Positions 1-10,314 are shown, counted from the stretch's first letter. The stretch: DNA of 64,000 nucleotides from Paraburkholderia madseniana (GCF_009690905.1 NZ_VOSW01000027.1:32769-96768); one strand, 5' to 3'. A program made the numbers and translations. The notes: a model not told the origin generated them from the letters alone.

Positions 1-506
1 GCTACGTCGACGCGATAGTCGCCAGGGCCGTTCAGGCCGAGCGCCAGATTCGGCGTGTCGATTTCATAGGAGGAGCCGGGCGCCAGTCCGCGCACCCGCG
101 CCGACAACGTACCCTGAGCGACCTTCAACTGCGCGCTGTTGTCATCGAGATTGAGGATGTCGAGGCTGGTGGACTGGCCGAGGCGTACCGCGGTCGAGCC
201 GATGTGCAGTTCGGAGCGCGCATTCTGATCGTTCCACAATTGATCGCCGGTGGTGAGCGGGCGATTGATCTGTGCGTATGACCAGTCGGTTGCGCCGGCC
301 GGTTCGGTGGTTACGGCGCCGGCGGTGTAGTTCAGACGCGCAACACGCCCAGGCGGATCGGTGTTCTGTGAAGCAGCCCCTGGCGGCGCCTGTTCGGCTT
401 CCTGCGCGAAGGTGGCTTGCGCCGCGAACAGGAACGCCGCGGCGGCGATCAGCGTGTAGCCGGTGATCCGGCGTTTCGATTGTTGGGGTGTGGTCACTGT
501 TCTCAT
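1..506 (-). CDS. FecR-like exported protein (DUF6600-type), C-terminal part outside window
   Basis: The gene starts at 506 (ATG AGA ACA GTG) and is still open at base 1, so only about 168 N-terminal residues are visible. Residues 1-34 form a signal peptide: a basic stretch (QSKRR), a hydrophobic core and an Ala-x-Ala-like end (ATFAQ). A beta-rich segment follows, containing RVARLNYTAGAV, GDQLWNDQNARSELHIG and SSYEIDTPN. This is the pattern of FecR-type periplasmic domains in Burkholderia proteins usually labelled FecR/DUF6600. It is probably exported to the periplasm or envelope; its function is unknown. The identification is by resemblance only. Confidence 0.7.
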   Translation of the reverse strand, partial: MRTVTTPQQSKRRITGYTLIAAAAFLFAAQATFAQEAEQAPPGAASQNTDPPGRVARLNYTAGAVTTEPAGATDWSYAQINRPLTTGDQLWNDQNARSELHIGSTAVRLGQSTSLDILNLDDNSAQLKVAQGTLSARVRGLAPGSSYEIDTPNLALGLNGPGDYRVDV

Positions 507-688
507 GATTTGGCTCCGACGGACGCGCATTGTGCAGCATCCGTGAGAACCACTCTACCCGTACGGATTGTTTCAAGGCCCCCACTTTTGTAAGGCTCCC
601 TCACGAGCCTGTAACAAAAGGTCTCGATGGGGCGTTTCGTAAGCTGAATGCGCAAATTTTGTAATCACGTCAATCAGTTAAGCGTGTT

Positions 689-1402
689 TCAAGCGGCCAG
701 GAACGCGTCGAAATGGCGGTGGCCTGCCGGGGTGATGCGCAAGATCCGTGGCCGCTCAGTGCGTTCGACCCAGCCATGCGCCGACCACGAATCGAGCAGC
801 GCTGCGCCGAGCGCGCCGCCCAGGTGCGGACGCCGTTCGCTCCAGTCGGGACAGGTGCAGGCGAAGCGGCGCCGGCGGCTCTTCTGGGCGGACATGTCGA
901 TGCCCCACTCGGCGAAGCAGGCGGCGCCGTCGGTAGTGGCTTCGAGCGACGAGCCGTGCAGCGTCAGCAGGCCGCGCTCGACCAGCCGCTCGAACACCCG
1001 TACCGACAGTTCGCCTGCCATATGGTCGTAGCAGGTGCGGGCGTAGCGCATGTCGACCGGCACGGTGCGCACCGGTCGCGGCACGGCCCGTTGCGGGGCG
1101 CTGACCTGCGCAACATTGGCGAGCGCTTCGATGGAGGCAGCGATATCCGGCGAGGCGATCCGGAAATAGCGATGCCGGCCGCGCACTTCGAGCGCGAGCA
1201 GGCCGCCGTCGGTCAGACGCGCCAGATGAGCGCTGGCCGCCGACGGCGAGAGCCCGGCGATCATCGTCAGTTCACCGGCCGGGCGGGCGCTGCCGTCCAT
1301 CAACGACCACAGCATGGCGGCGCGGCCAGGGTCGGCGAGCAGCGCACCGATGCGGCTTAAGCCGGGGAAGTGATTCTGTTCGTCGGTGAGGGTGGTGGGC
1401 AT
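689..1402 (-). CDS. ArsR-type winged-helix transcriptional regulator with extended C-terminus
   Basis: This 237-residue protein has an ArsR-like winged-helix domain at about residues 13-95 (LSPSAASAHLARL as recognition helix, GRHRYFRIA as wing). The classical ELCVCDL metal site is absent. At 237 residues it is about twice the length of a plain ArsR protein. The extra C-terminal region has a Cys-x-Cys pair (FACTCPDW) and a second winged-helix-like stretch (HGWVERTERPRILRITPAG). An AGGAGA-like Shine-Dalgarno lies just before the ATG. It is divergent from the small lipoprotein and MFS genes, so it may regulate them, but no operator could be identified. Confidence 0.75.
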   Translation of the reverse strand: MPTTLTDEQNHFPGLSRIGALLADPGRAAMLWSLMDGSARPAGELTMIAGLSPSAASAHLARLTDGGLLALEVRGRHRYFRIASPDIAASIEALANVAQVSAPQRAVPRPVRTVPVDMRYARTCYDHMAGELSVRVFERLVERGLLTLHGSSLEATTDGAACFAEWGIDMSAQKSRRRRFACTCPDWSERRPHLGGALGAALLDSWSAHGWVERTERPRILRITPAGHRHFDAFLAA

Positions 1403-1648
1403 CAGGCGTCTCCGGTTGGCGGCGCGGGCAGGGCGCCATGCAGTCCACTGTATCTGGCTGCCGTATTCGATGTTTCAGCTTAGCGTGAATGGTCGAATGC
1501 AGTGGCTACGAAAATCCGGCGGGCAGGGCGGGCTAGTGCGTGCTTCGGCGGGGCGTTGCTTCTGCGTTCCAGTACAGCGATGCCGCTTTGGCGTCGCGTT
1601 AGCCTGCCAGGCTAGAATCGAACCCTGTCCTTGCAGGAACACGCTGTC

Positions 1649-1792
1649 ATGAAATTTCTTCTTGCCGCCGCTGCCGCAGTTCTGCTGCTCAGCGCGTGCG
1701 TGCAGGGCGGTTCCGGCTCGAGTTCGGGTCCGGGCACAGGCAGCATCACGATGTACGGCACGATCGACGAAGGCGTTACGGTCCGCAAGTAA
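1649..1792 (+). CDS. 47-residue predicted lipoprotein
   Basis: A short gene encoding 47 residues. Residues 1-17 are a lipoprotein signal (MKFLLAAAAAVLLLSAC) with lipobox LSAC, lipidated Cys at 17. A Gly/Ser linker and a short tail (TMYGTIDEGVTVRK) follow. The serine-rich linker suggests an exposed, flexible mature peptide of about 30 residues. The clean lipobox and TAA stop argue that it is real despite its size. The mature tail resembles the start of the first strand of betaproteobacterial porins, but this is only an impression. Function unknown. Confidence 0.65.
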   Translation: MKFLLAAAAAVLLLSACVQGGSGSSSGPGTGSITMYGTIDEGVTVRK

Positions 1793-1929
1793 GTGCGAGG
1801 CGCGTGCGGCCCCATTTTCAGGTGGACGAGTGCGGCGACTGGCTGGAATTGATGCATCATTGTCATTCCTGCCACCTCCGGTCATGTGACGATCCAGGCA
1901 TCGCCACTTTCGCCGTCCGAGGCCTACCG

Positions 1930-3198
1930 ATGCCGCCACCCACTGCTCCCTCCACCGTTTCTTCCTTTGCCGCCACTCAAACCGGCTCCGGCCACGCCGA
2001 CCCTCATAGCCGGCGCGCCGCGCGCGTGCTGGCGGTCTGCCAGGCCCTCTACACCTCATCGGTCTCGATCGATCTGACCTTGACCGGTCTGGTCGGCTAC
2101 ACGCTTGCCGACGACAAGGCGCTCGCGACGCTGCCGTTTTCGCTGATTACCGTCGCCGCCGCACTCACCACCATCTTCGCGTCGTTCCTGATGGCGCGCA
2201 TCGGACGGCGCGCGGGCTTCATGCTCGGCGCGGGTGTCGGCGCGCTGGGCGGGGCCGTCTCGGTGTGGGCGATCTTTCATCACAGCTTTTGGGCGTTCTG
2301 CGCCGGCACGGCGACCGTCGGTGTGTTCCAGGCGTTCGCGCAGTACTACCGGCTGGCGGCCGCGGACGCCGTCGGAATCGAAGGGAAAAGCCGCGCAGTT
2401 TCGACGGTGCTCACCGGCGGCGTGGTAGCAGCCGTCTGCGGACCGCTTCTTGCCGCATGGAGCAAGGACTGGCTCGCGCCGGTGGCGTTCGCCGGCTCCT
2501 ATGCGCTTGTCACCGGCTTCGGGCTCGTATCGATCGCCATGCTGGCGCTGCTGTATCGCGACGCCGCACCGTCCGCGAGTGCGGCCGTGACGCACGAACC
2601 GGCGCGGCCGCTCGGCGAAATCGTACGGCAGCCGATCTTTGCCGCGGCGCTCGCCAATAACGCGCTCGGCTACGCCGTGATGATGTTCGTGATGACCGCG
2701 ACGCCGATTGCTGCGGTCGCGTGCGGCCACACGATCGGCGACGGCGCGGCGATCATTCAATGGCACCTCGTCGGCATGTTCGCGCCGTCGCTGTTTTCCG
2801 CGCGGCTGATCCGGCGCTTCGGCGTGTTGCCGGTGATCGGTGCGGGGATCGTGCTGTCGGCGCTGTGCGGTGTGTTGGCGCTGCGCTCGACCGATCTGCC
2901 GCACTTCTACGCGGCGCTCGCATGTCTGGGCGTGGGGTGGAATTTCATGTTCGTCGGCGGCTCGACGCTGCTCGCACAATCGTACCGGCCGTCCGAGCGG
3001 GCCAAGACGCAGGCAACCAGCGAATTCACGACGTTTGCGTTTTCCGCGCTGGGCTCGCTGTTCGCCGGACAATTGCTGGCGCGCTTCGGCTGGGCGACGA
3101 TCAATGCCGCGATTTTTCCGCTGTTGGGGTTGGCGGCGTTGGCTACGGTGGCGTATGCGTGGTCGAGGAAGCGTCAACTTGCTGCGGGGGTGTCCTGA
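1930..3198 (+). CDS. Major facilitator superfamily transporter
   Basis: A 422-residue polytopic inner-membrane protein with about 12 hydrophobic segments. After TM2 it has the loop MARIGRRAGFMLGAG, matching the MFS motif A region (GRR). Central residues 205-225 form the usual cytoplasmic loop. The start is set at ATG 1930 because the open frame further upstream overlaps the lipoprotein gene and lacks transporter character. The stop (TGA 3196-3198) overlaps the ATG of the following GlxA-type regulator, so the two are almost certainly co-transcribed. Substrate unknown; a drug or metabolite exporter is the generic guess. Confidence 0.8.
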   Translation: MPPPTAPSTVSSFAATQTGSGHADPHSRRAARVLAVCQALYTSSVSIDLTLTGLVGYTLADDKALATLPFSLITVAAALTTIFASFLMARIGRRAGFMLGAGVGALGGAVSVWAIFHHSFWAFCAGTATVGVFQAFAQYYRLAAADAVGIEGKSRAVSTVLTGGVVAAVCGPLLAAWSKDWLAPVAFAGSYALVTGFGLVSIAMLALLYRDAAPSASAAVTHEPARPLGEIVRQPIFAAALANNALGYAVMMFVMTATPIAAVACGHTIGDGAAIIQWHLVGMFAPSLFSARLIRRFGVLPVIGAGIVLSALCGVLALRSTDLPHFYAALACLGVGWNFMFVGGSTLLAQSYRPSERAKTQATSEFTTFAFSALGSLFAGQLLARFGWATINAAIFPLLGLAALATVAYAWSRKRQLAAGVS

Positions 3199-4259
3199 TG
3201 ACTGCACGTCATATTGTTATCGCGGTCGCTCCTGAACTCGTGCTGCTCGATGCGTGCGGGCCGCTTGAGGCGTTCTGGCGCGCAGAGTTGACGATGGTGG
3301 CTGCGGCGGGTAAGTCTGGCAACGCTGCCGAGCCGGTCGCCTATCGCACGACGGTCGCGTCGATCGACGGCGGCGTGCTGCAAACCTTTCCTGGCCTGCC
3401 GGTCGTCACGCAACGGCTCGATTCGCTCGACGACCAGCCGATCGACACGCTGATCGTCCCCGGCGTCCCGATCGACGACCACTGCACATTACAGCCGGAA
3501 CTCGTCGCGTGGATCAGGCGTCGTGCGCCGGAGGCGCGGCGCGTCTGCTCGGTCTGCACGGGCGCCTTCTATCTGGCTGCGGCGGGCCTGCTCGACGGCC
3601 GCCGGGCGACCACCCATTGGCGGGAAGCGCCGCATCTCGCGCGCCGCTTTCCCAACGTACAGGTCGACGCTGATCCGATCTTTATCCGCGACGTGGGCCA
3701 TGGCGAAGAAAGGCGCGTCGTCTGGACATCGGCGGGCGTGACGGCGGGAATCGATCTGGCATTGGCGCTGATCGAAGAAGATGTCGGCCACGCGGTCGCG
3801 ATGCAGGCGGCGCGGCGGCTGGTGGTGTTCATGAAGCGGCCCGGCGGCCAGTCGCAATTCAGCGCGGCGTTGGCAGCGCAGGCCTCGGCAGGCGGACCAT
3901 TCGAGGCGTTGCATAGCTGGATGGCGGGCCATTTGCGCGACGACCTGTCGGTCGAGCGGCTGGCCGAGCGCGCGCAGATGAGTCCGCGGACTTTCGCCCG
4001 ACGCTACGTCGACGAGGTTGGCCGCACGCCGGCTAAAACGGTGTCAGCACTGCGGCTGGAGGCGGCCGCGCGGGCGTTGGCGGAGTCGCGCCGGCCGCTG
4101 AAGCGGATTGCGCTCGATTGTGGCTTCGGCAGCGAGCAGAATTTGAGGCGCGCCTTTGTGGGGCGCTTCGGCGTATTGCCGCTGGAGTATCGGGAGCGTT
4201 TCGAGTCGGCGGTCGTGCCGCAGCGCGCGGCGGTTTCTGCGGTTGTGGCGGCGGGTTAA
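3198..4259 (+). CDS. GlxA-family transcriptional regulator (DJ-1/PfpI domain plus AraC HTH)
   Basis: 353 residues in two parts. Residues 1 to about 200 are a DJ-1/PfpI-type glutamine-amidotransferase-like domain, with the nucleophile-elbow-like Cys in VCSVCTGAF and the segment TTHWREAPHLARRFP. Residues about 240-335 are an AraC-type double HTH (LSVERLAERAQMSPRTFARR, then KRIALDCGFGSEQNLRRAF). This combination defines GlxA-like regulators, which usually act as activators of catabolic or transport genes. The start codon overlaps the MFS stop by one base, implying control of, or response to the same signal as, that transporter. No ligand can be inferred. Confidence 0.88.
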   Translation: MTARHIVIAVAPELVLLDACGPLEAFWRAELTMVAAAGKSGNAAEPVAYRTTVASIDGGVLQTFPGLPVVTQRLDSLDDQPIDTLIVPGVPIDDHCTLQPELVAWIRRRAPEARRVCSVCTGAFYLAAAGLLDGRRATTHWREAPHLARRFPNVQVDADPIFIRDVGHGEERRVVWTSAGVTAGIDLALALIEEDVGHAVAMQAARRLVVFMKRPGGQSQFSAALAAQASAGGPFEALHSWMAGHLRDDLSVERLAERAQMSPRTFARRYVDEVGRTPAKTVSALRLEAAARALAESRRPLKRIALDCGFGSEQNLRRAFVGRFGVLPLEYRERFESAVVPQRAAVSAVVAAG

Positions 4260-4362
4260 GCGGGTTCCTAAACGAAAGCTCGACGAAAGCATTGCGCTCG
4301 TCCAGGCCGACATTCGGCTACATAACCCCACCCAATCCGCGACGGGGTCAATATTGCGCTCG

Positions 4363-4368
4363 TATAAT
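4363..4368 (+). promoter_or_regulatory. Candidate -10 box (TATAAT) for the thioesterase gene
   Basis: A perfect TATAAT lies 38 bases before the thioesterase ATG. No good -35 hexamer sits 16-18 bases upstream, so the promoter may need an activator or may be weak. Confidence 0.4.
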
Positions 4369-4405
4369 CGCCTCCTTTAAATGCGTCCGATTGACCGGAG
4401 TCAAG

Positions 4406-4912
4406 ATGAGCACCCCTGCCTTAGCGCCCCTGGACCGTTCCGAAACCACCTTCCGCTTTCTCGCCGAGCCCAGCTCGGTCAACTTCGGCGGCAAGGTGCA
4501 TGGCGGCGCGTTGATGAAGTGGATCGACGAGACCGCGTACGCGTGCTCGGCGGTGTGGTCGGGGCGCTACTGCGTGACGGTCAGCGTGGGCAATATCCGA
4601 TTCCGTCGACCGATTCTCGTCGGCAACCTGGTTGAGCTGCGCGCGCGCGTCGTGGCGACGGGGCGTACCAGCATGCACATCCACGTGTCGGTGCAGGCAG
4701 GCGATCCGAAGGGCGGCGAGCTGCTGCAAACCACGGACTGCCTGGTGGTGATGGTCGCGGTCAACGAGAACGGCCACCCCGTGCCGGTGCCGGCGTTCGT
4801 ACCGGAAACAGATGAACAGAAGCGCCTTGCCAGGTACGCGATGGACGTGAAGGAAGCGCTCGACGCGATCGTCGAACTGAAGCCGGAAGAAGTGGCGCAG
4901 GGGAAGGTTTAA
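4406..4912 (+). CDS. Acyl-CoA thioesterase, hot-dog fold
   Basis: A 168-residue single hot-dog domain. It hydrolyses acyl-CoA thioesters in the cytoplasm by family inference. The segment VHGGALMKWIDETAYACS contains the conserved Asp of YciA/BACH-type acyl-CoA hydrolases, and RFRRPILVGNLVELRARV is the following beta-hairpin typical of the family. The start at 4406 is supported by a Shine-Dalgarno-like CCGGAG six bases upstream; the open frame extends further 5' but into sequence with no family similarity. It is convergent with fumC. Chain-length preference cannot be read from the sequence. Confidence 0.88.
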   Translation: MSTPALAPLDRSETTFRFLAEPSSVNFGGKVHGGALMKWIDETAYACSAVWSGRYCVTVSVGNIRFRRPILVGNLVELRARVVATGRTSMHIHVSVQAGDPKGGELLQTTDCLVVMVAVNENGHPVPVPAFVPETDEQKRLARYAMDVKEALDAIVELKPEEVAQGKV

Positions 4913-4931
4913 GGGGCGCCTCGGTCGGCAT

Positions 4932-5066
4932 CGGCACGCCTTGCGGGGACGTGCCGCCGCTTGCCAGGGGCATGCACAACAGGACGCGCGAACATTGCGT
5001 CCGCGCGGCCTGCTGTTTGCATTCACGTCAGCCAATCTGCCGGATCGGCCAAGCTCCGGCCGATCC
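4932..5066. terminator. Two strong hairpins between convergent thioesterase and fumC
   Basis: CGGCACG (4932-4938) pairs with CGTGCCG (4950-4956). Separately, GGATCGGCC (5042-5050) pairs perfectly with GGCCGATCC (5058-5066) across a 7-base loop. Neither has a long T-run, so they are terminator-like stem-loops rather than classical intrinsic terminators. They sit at the 3' ends of both genes. Confidence 0.45.
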
Positions 5067-5075
5067 CATCGGCGA

Positions 5076-6476
<1,401 letters not shown>

Positions 6477-6492
6477 GGTTCAACTCCGCTTT

Positions 6493-8169
6493 TCAAAGTT
6501 CTGCGTTGACAGGCAATAAGGAGAATAGACCCGTTAGCGCGTTCCGGTAAAAACCCGCTTGGGGGTCGAAGATATAGGTGCGGCGCGCGCCGTCTTCGAC
6601 GTCGGTCCAGACGAGCGGCGAGAGGGGCGCGCCGATCGAGCGCAGATAGGCGAGTTGCGCCGCGTCGGCGAGCGTGACCTGGTAGCTTGCTTCGGGCGCG
6701 ATGGCACGTTCGAAGATCTGTGCAACCTGCTCGGCGAGCGCCGGGCTATGGATGACCAGCGTCTGCTCGGTGTTCAGATTGGCCGAGCGCGGATCGAGAT
6801 TCATCGAGCCGATCACCAGAATCTTGCGGTCGATGACATAAGTCTTTGCGTGCAGGCTGGCTCGCGAGCTGGATCCGGCGAAACCGACACGCCGCGCCTT
6901 CTGCTGCGGTTTGAATTCATACAATTCCACGCCCTGTTGCAGCAGCGGCACGCGGAAGGGGCTATAGCCGGCTTGTACCGCTACCGCGTCGGTCGCCGCG
7001 AGCGAGTTGGTCAGCACGGCGATGCGTACGCCACGATGCGTCAGTTCGCCGGCTGCCTTGACGCCGCTCTCGTGCGGTACGAAGTAGGGCGAAATAATCA
7101 GAAAATCTTTCTGCGCGTCGTGCATCAGCTCGCCCAGTCGCTGCATTGGCGGACTGACGTAGTCCGGCGAGGGATGTTCGATTTTCTCCGGCAAGTCCGC
7201 TTTGAATTCGGCCGGCGCCCACGTCAAGCCAAGTTGATCCTGGGCAATCTGCGTGGCGAGCGGCGAAGCGTTCAGCGGTTTCGCGTTGTACGGGTCGGCG
7301 TTGGTGCGCCAGTGCTGGCGTAAATCGTCGCGCGTCTGGTCGAGTTCTTTCGCATCGAACTTCTGCTTGTTCAGCGCCCGCAGCGGATAGGCGATGCTGC
7401 TGTTCCAGTAGTCGTCGAAACTGGCGGAGACGTCGGCGACTACCGGGCCGGCGGCCAGCACGTCGAGGTCGCGGAACTGCAGCGTTTCGCTCGCACTGAA
7501 ATATTCGTCGCCGAGATTGCGGCCGCCGACAATGGCCAACTGGTTGTCGGCGATCATCGACTTGTTGTGCATGCGGCGCGTGAAGTGGCCGATCTGCGTG
7601 AACACGTTCGTAGTGCGTTCGAATACGCCTTCCTGCGCGCTGCCGAATGGATTGAAAACGCGGATCTCGATGTTGTCGTGCGAGTTCAGCCCCGCCATCG
7701 TTTGGTCGATGTCCTTGAAGTTCAGATCGTCGACCAGCATGCGCACTCTCACGCCGCGATCGGCTGCGTAGAGGGCGGCGCCGAGCAGCAGCTTGCCGGT
7801 GGTGTCCTCGTTGGCGATGTAGTACTGCATGTCGAGGGTTTTCGTCGCCGCACGTGCGAGCGCAATGCGCATCTGCAAGGCGTCGGTGCCGCTCGACAGT
7901 ATCCGGAAACCGGACTGATTCGGATGCGCGGCTTCGAGCGGCGCGAGGGCCGTGTGAAGCGGCGTTGGTTGAGTGGCGGACAGTGCGTGGGTGACCGGAC
8001 GGTCGAATGCGGTGGCGGGCGGCTTGGTCGCGCAAGCGGTCAGAAATGCCGTTGCGCAGCACAGCAGGAAGAAATGTCTCGTCGTCTCCCAAGGGGTCTT
8101 CCTGCGGGCCGTGCTGAACGCGCACGTGCGGTGCGGTGCAGTCTGATCCTGATTTTGATGCCACGACAC
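6493..8169 (-). CDS. Phospholipase D-family (cardiolipin-synthase-like) lipoprotein
   Basis: 558 residues with two HKD catalytic motifs: H201-x-K203-x4-D208 (HNKSMIAD) and H440-x-K442-x4-D447 (HAKTYVID). This makes it a phospholipase D/cardiolipin synthase superfamily enzyme with a complete double active site. A hydrophobic stretch followed by LTAC (Cys46) looks like a lipobox, placing it in the envelope. The n-region before it is unusually long (about 30 residues), so the start may be misplaced, but no closer in-frame ATG exists. It probably acts on phospholipid head groups; the exact reaction is unknown. It lies just upstream of fumC on the same strand. Confidence 0.85.
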   Translation of the reverse strand: MSWHQNQDQTAPHRTCAFSTARRKTPWETTRHFFLLCCATAFLTACATKPPATAFDRPVTHALSATQPTPLHTALAPLEAAHPNQSGFRILSSGTDALQMRIALARAATKTLDMQYYIANEDTTGKLLLGAALYAADRGVRVRMLVDDLNFKDIDQTMAGLNSHDNIEIRVFNPFGSAQEGVFERTTNVFTQIGHFTRRMHNKSMIADNQLAIVGGRNLGDEYFSASETLQFRDLDVLAAGPVVADVSASFDDYWNSSIAYPLRALNKQKFDAKELDQTRDDLRQHWRTNADPYNAKPLNASPLATQIAQDQLGLTWAPAEFKADLPEKIEHPSPDYVSPPMQRLGELMHDAQKDFLIISPYFVPHESGVKAAGELTHRGVRIAVLTNSLAATDAVAVQAGYSPFRVPLLQQGVELYEFKPQQKARRVGFAGSSSRASLHAKTYVIDRKILVIGSMNLDPRSANLNTEQTLVIHSPALAEQVAQIFERAIAPEASYQVTLADAAQLAYLRSIGAPLSPLVWTDVEDGARRTYIFDPQAGFYRNALTGLFSLLPVNAEL

Positions 8170-8406
8170 GCCGGCTCTCCCTTGATTGCACGCTTCTCAT
8201 GGCGGCAGCGCGCGTAGCGTGCTCACGCTGTCGAGAAATGCATTCTAAGGGGAATCAGGCGTGTGGGCTTTCGATCTTCCGTGTGACTGCGACGTGCATC
8301 GCGCGGGTGCGCGCGGTTTTGCCAGAGGGTGCATTTTATCGTTCGCGGTGTGTTTGCCGGGAAACGATGGTTGCGCCCGCAACCATCCGCGAAATGGCGG
8401 GTTAAG

Positions 8407-8439
8407 GTCGACCGCAGGCCGACCTTAGGCCGACCTCAG
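8407..8439. repeat. Three 11-bp tandem repeats downstream of the MATE gene
   Basis: Three adjacent 11-base units, GTCGACCGCAG, GCCGACCTTAG and GCCGACCTCAG, end 7 bases before the MATE stop codon. A fourth, degenerate unit runs into the stop. The first two also form a hairpin (AAGGTCG/CGACCTT). They may act as a 3'-end structure for the MATE transcript. Confidence 0.6.
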
Positions 8440-8445
8440 GTGACT

Positions 8446-9858
8446 TCAGGCCGAAGGGGCCGGCGGCGTGCCGGGCATAACTGGCACGCGCCGCAAGCTC
8501 AGTTTGTGAAAGCGCAGCGTCATCAGAAGCGCAACGCTGGCAAGGCCGGCCGCGAGTCCCCACCACAAACCGCGCGCCCCCAGCCCGAAGTGAAATGCCA
8601 TCACATAACCAGTCGGAAAGCCGATGACCCAGTACCCGAACGTCGCCGCGATCATCGGCACGCGCGTGTCCTTCAGGCCGCGCAGGCAGCCTGAGCCAAC
8701 CGTCTGCATGCCGTCGACGATCTGGAAGATCGCGGCCACGCCGAGCAGCGAACTTGCCAACGTCACCGTGGCGGCGTTGGCTGGGTCGTCGAGATGCAGA
8801 TACAGGCCGACGATCCAGTGCGGCGCGGCGATCAGCACGATGCCCGACAGCGTCATGAAGCCGACGCCGAGCGCGAGCGCGACGAAACCCGCGTGGCGTG
8901 CGGCAAGCGGCTGGCCGGCGCCGGACCAGTAGCCGATCCGCACATTGGCTGCCTGACCGATCGCGAGCGGCACCATGAAGGCCACCGAGGCGACGTTCAA
9001 GGCGATCTGATGCGCGGCCAGTTGCGATTCGCCGAGCAGGCCGACCATCAGGCCGGTGGCGAGGAACAGCGTCGATTCGACGCCATAGGTGATCGCGACC
9101 GGCCAGCCGATGCCGAACAACTCGCCCATTAGCGGCACGTTCGGCCGCGTCGCGACGACGAAATGCTTATAGCGTGGCCGCAGATGCAACAAGGCCATCA
9201 GCACGAGCGCGCTTAGCCAGACGGTGATCGAGGTGGCCGCCGCCGAACCGAGAAAGCCCAAGCGAGGCAGTCCGTGGACGCCGTGAATCAGCCCGTAGTT
9301 GAGAAAGCCGTTGACGAACACGCTGACGAGCGACACCCACAGGAGCCGCTTGGCCGCGCCGATGGCTGGCAGGAACGAGCGCATCAGGCCGACGCCGATC
9401 AGACTGCCGAGCGAGCCCCAGCGCAGCACCGCCGCGTATTCGCCGACGTTGTGCGCGAGCAGCGCGGGTTCGCCGAAGGCCAGCAGGATCGGCGTGGCGA
9501 ACGACAGCAGGAAGAACGCGGGCACCGACAGCAGCACCGACAACACGAGACCGGTCCAGTAGATATGCGGCACGCGCCCTTCGTCCTGCGCGCCGCGCGC
9601 ATGCGAGACGCTCACGCTGACGGAGGTGAGCACGCCCTGCAGCAGCGTGACCACGACGAAGAACAGGTTGGCGCCGAGGCCGCCGGCGGCCAGCGCGTCG
9701 GGGCCGAGCGAGCCGAGCAGGATCGTGTCGGTGACGCCCATCGCCATTTGCGAAAGTTGCGCGATGGCGAGCGGCGCGGCGAGCCGGGCGGTGTCGGCGG
9801 CGTGGCGGGTCAAGGTCGGCGGCCGGGCGGCCACCCGGGTGAAGCCGGATTGAGTCAT
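8446..9858 (-). CDS. MATE-family multidrug efflux transporter
   Basis: 470 residues with about 12 membrane segments in two similar halves, as in NorM-type MATE exporters. Segments such as LAIAQLSQMAMGVTDTILLG in the first half and the FGIGWPVAITYGVE repeat in the second are typical. It exports cationic drugs or metabolites using an Na+ or H+ gradient. A GTG further upstream (9963) is in frame, but the 35 added residues look non-native, so the ATG at 9858 is preferred. No clear Shine-Dalgarno is visible at either. An inverted repeat at 9978-10014 lies in its promoter region. Confidence 0.9.
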   Translation of the reverse strand: MTQSGFTRVAARPPTLTRHAADTARLAAPLAIAQLSQMAMGVTDTILLGSLGPDALAAGGLGANLFFVVVTLLQGVLTSVSVSVSHARGAQDEGRVPHIYWTGLVLSVLLSVPAFFLLSFATPILLAFGEPALLAHNVGEYAAVLRWGSLGSLIGVGLMRSFLPAIGAAKRLLWVSLVSVFVNGFLNYGLIHGVHGLPRLGFLGSAAATSITVWLSALVLMALLHLRPRYKHFVVATRPNVPLMGELFGIGWPVAITYGVESTLFLATGLMVGLLGESQLAAHQIALNVASVAFMVPLAIGQAANVRIGYWSGAGQPLAARHAGFVALALGVGFMTLSGIVLIAAPHWIVGLYLHLDDPANAATVTLASSLLGVAAIFQIVDGMQTVGSGCLRGLKDTRVPMIAATFGYWVIGFPTGYVMAFHFGLGARGLWWGLAAGLASVALLMTLRFHKLSLRRVPVMPGTPPAPSA

Positions 9859-9977
9859 GGAGCGCTTGGAAGCGGAAGGGGCGACAGCGTGGCGGAGGGC
9901 GCAGCCCGGCCGATTCGCGGGGCTTGCGTGCTGCCGGTGAGGCGGCGAAATGCGGTGGCTCACCGGAGCGTAGGGCG

Positions 9978-10014
9978 GCTGTCAGCCGATTGTTTGTCTG
10001 TCGAAACTGACAGC
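9978..10014. promoter_or_regulatory. Inverted repeat upstream of the MATE gene, candidate operator
   Basis: GCTGTCAG (9978-9985) and CTGACAGC (10007-10014) are perfect complements separated by 21 bases. They lie 120-156 bases before the MATE start. They could be regulator half-sites; no regulator gene is adjacent. Confidence 0.35.
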
Positions 10015-10095
10015 TTATTGCTTAGGCGCGGGGATGTCGATGGAAGAGGCACGATTTTGGTGCGCGCGATCCCCCGAGTTTTCGGACTTGGCGCG

Positions 10096-10314
10096 TCAAG
10101 CCTCGTGCACCGCGATGCGCGTATCGCCCAGCAGCACGACCTGGCCCGCGCGGATTTTGCAGGTTTTACGCGTTTCGACCCGGCCGTCGACGGTCACCGC
10201 GCCGTCCGCGACCATCATTTTTGCCTGTCCGCCGCTGTCCGCAAGCCCCGTTATCTTCAGGAGATTGTGCAGTTCGACGTAGTCGCCGGTCAGTGTGAAA
10301 TCGAGGTTGGGCAT
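10096..10314 (-). CDS. S4-domain RNA-binding protein (YbcJ-like)
   Basis: A 72-residue protein consisting almost entirely of one S4 RNA-binding domain: VELHNLLKITGLADSGGQAK, then GAVTVDGRVETRKTCKIRAG. This matches the small YbcJ family, implicated in RNA binding and ribosome-related roles. The frame is open much further upstream, but the S4 family starts at MPNLDF, so ATG 10314 is chosen. It is isolated, with the MATE gene downstream and a divergent periplasmic protein upstream. Confidence 0.85.
   Translation of the reverse strand: MPNLDFTLTGDYVELHNLLKITGLADSGGQAKMMVADGAVTVDGRVETRKTCKIRAGQVVLLGDTRIAVHEA

Noticed and set aside
8136..8405. Small plus-strand open frame in the PLD/MATE gap
   Set aside because: It overlaps the start of the PLD gene, has no Shine-Dalgarno and a composition unlike real proteins here.
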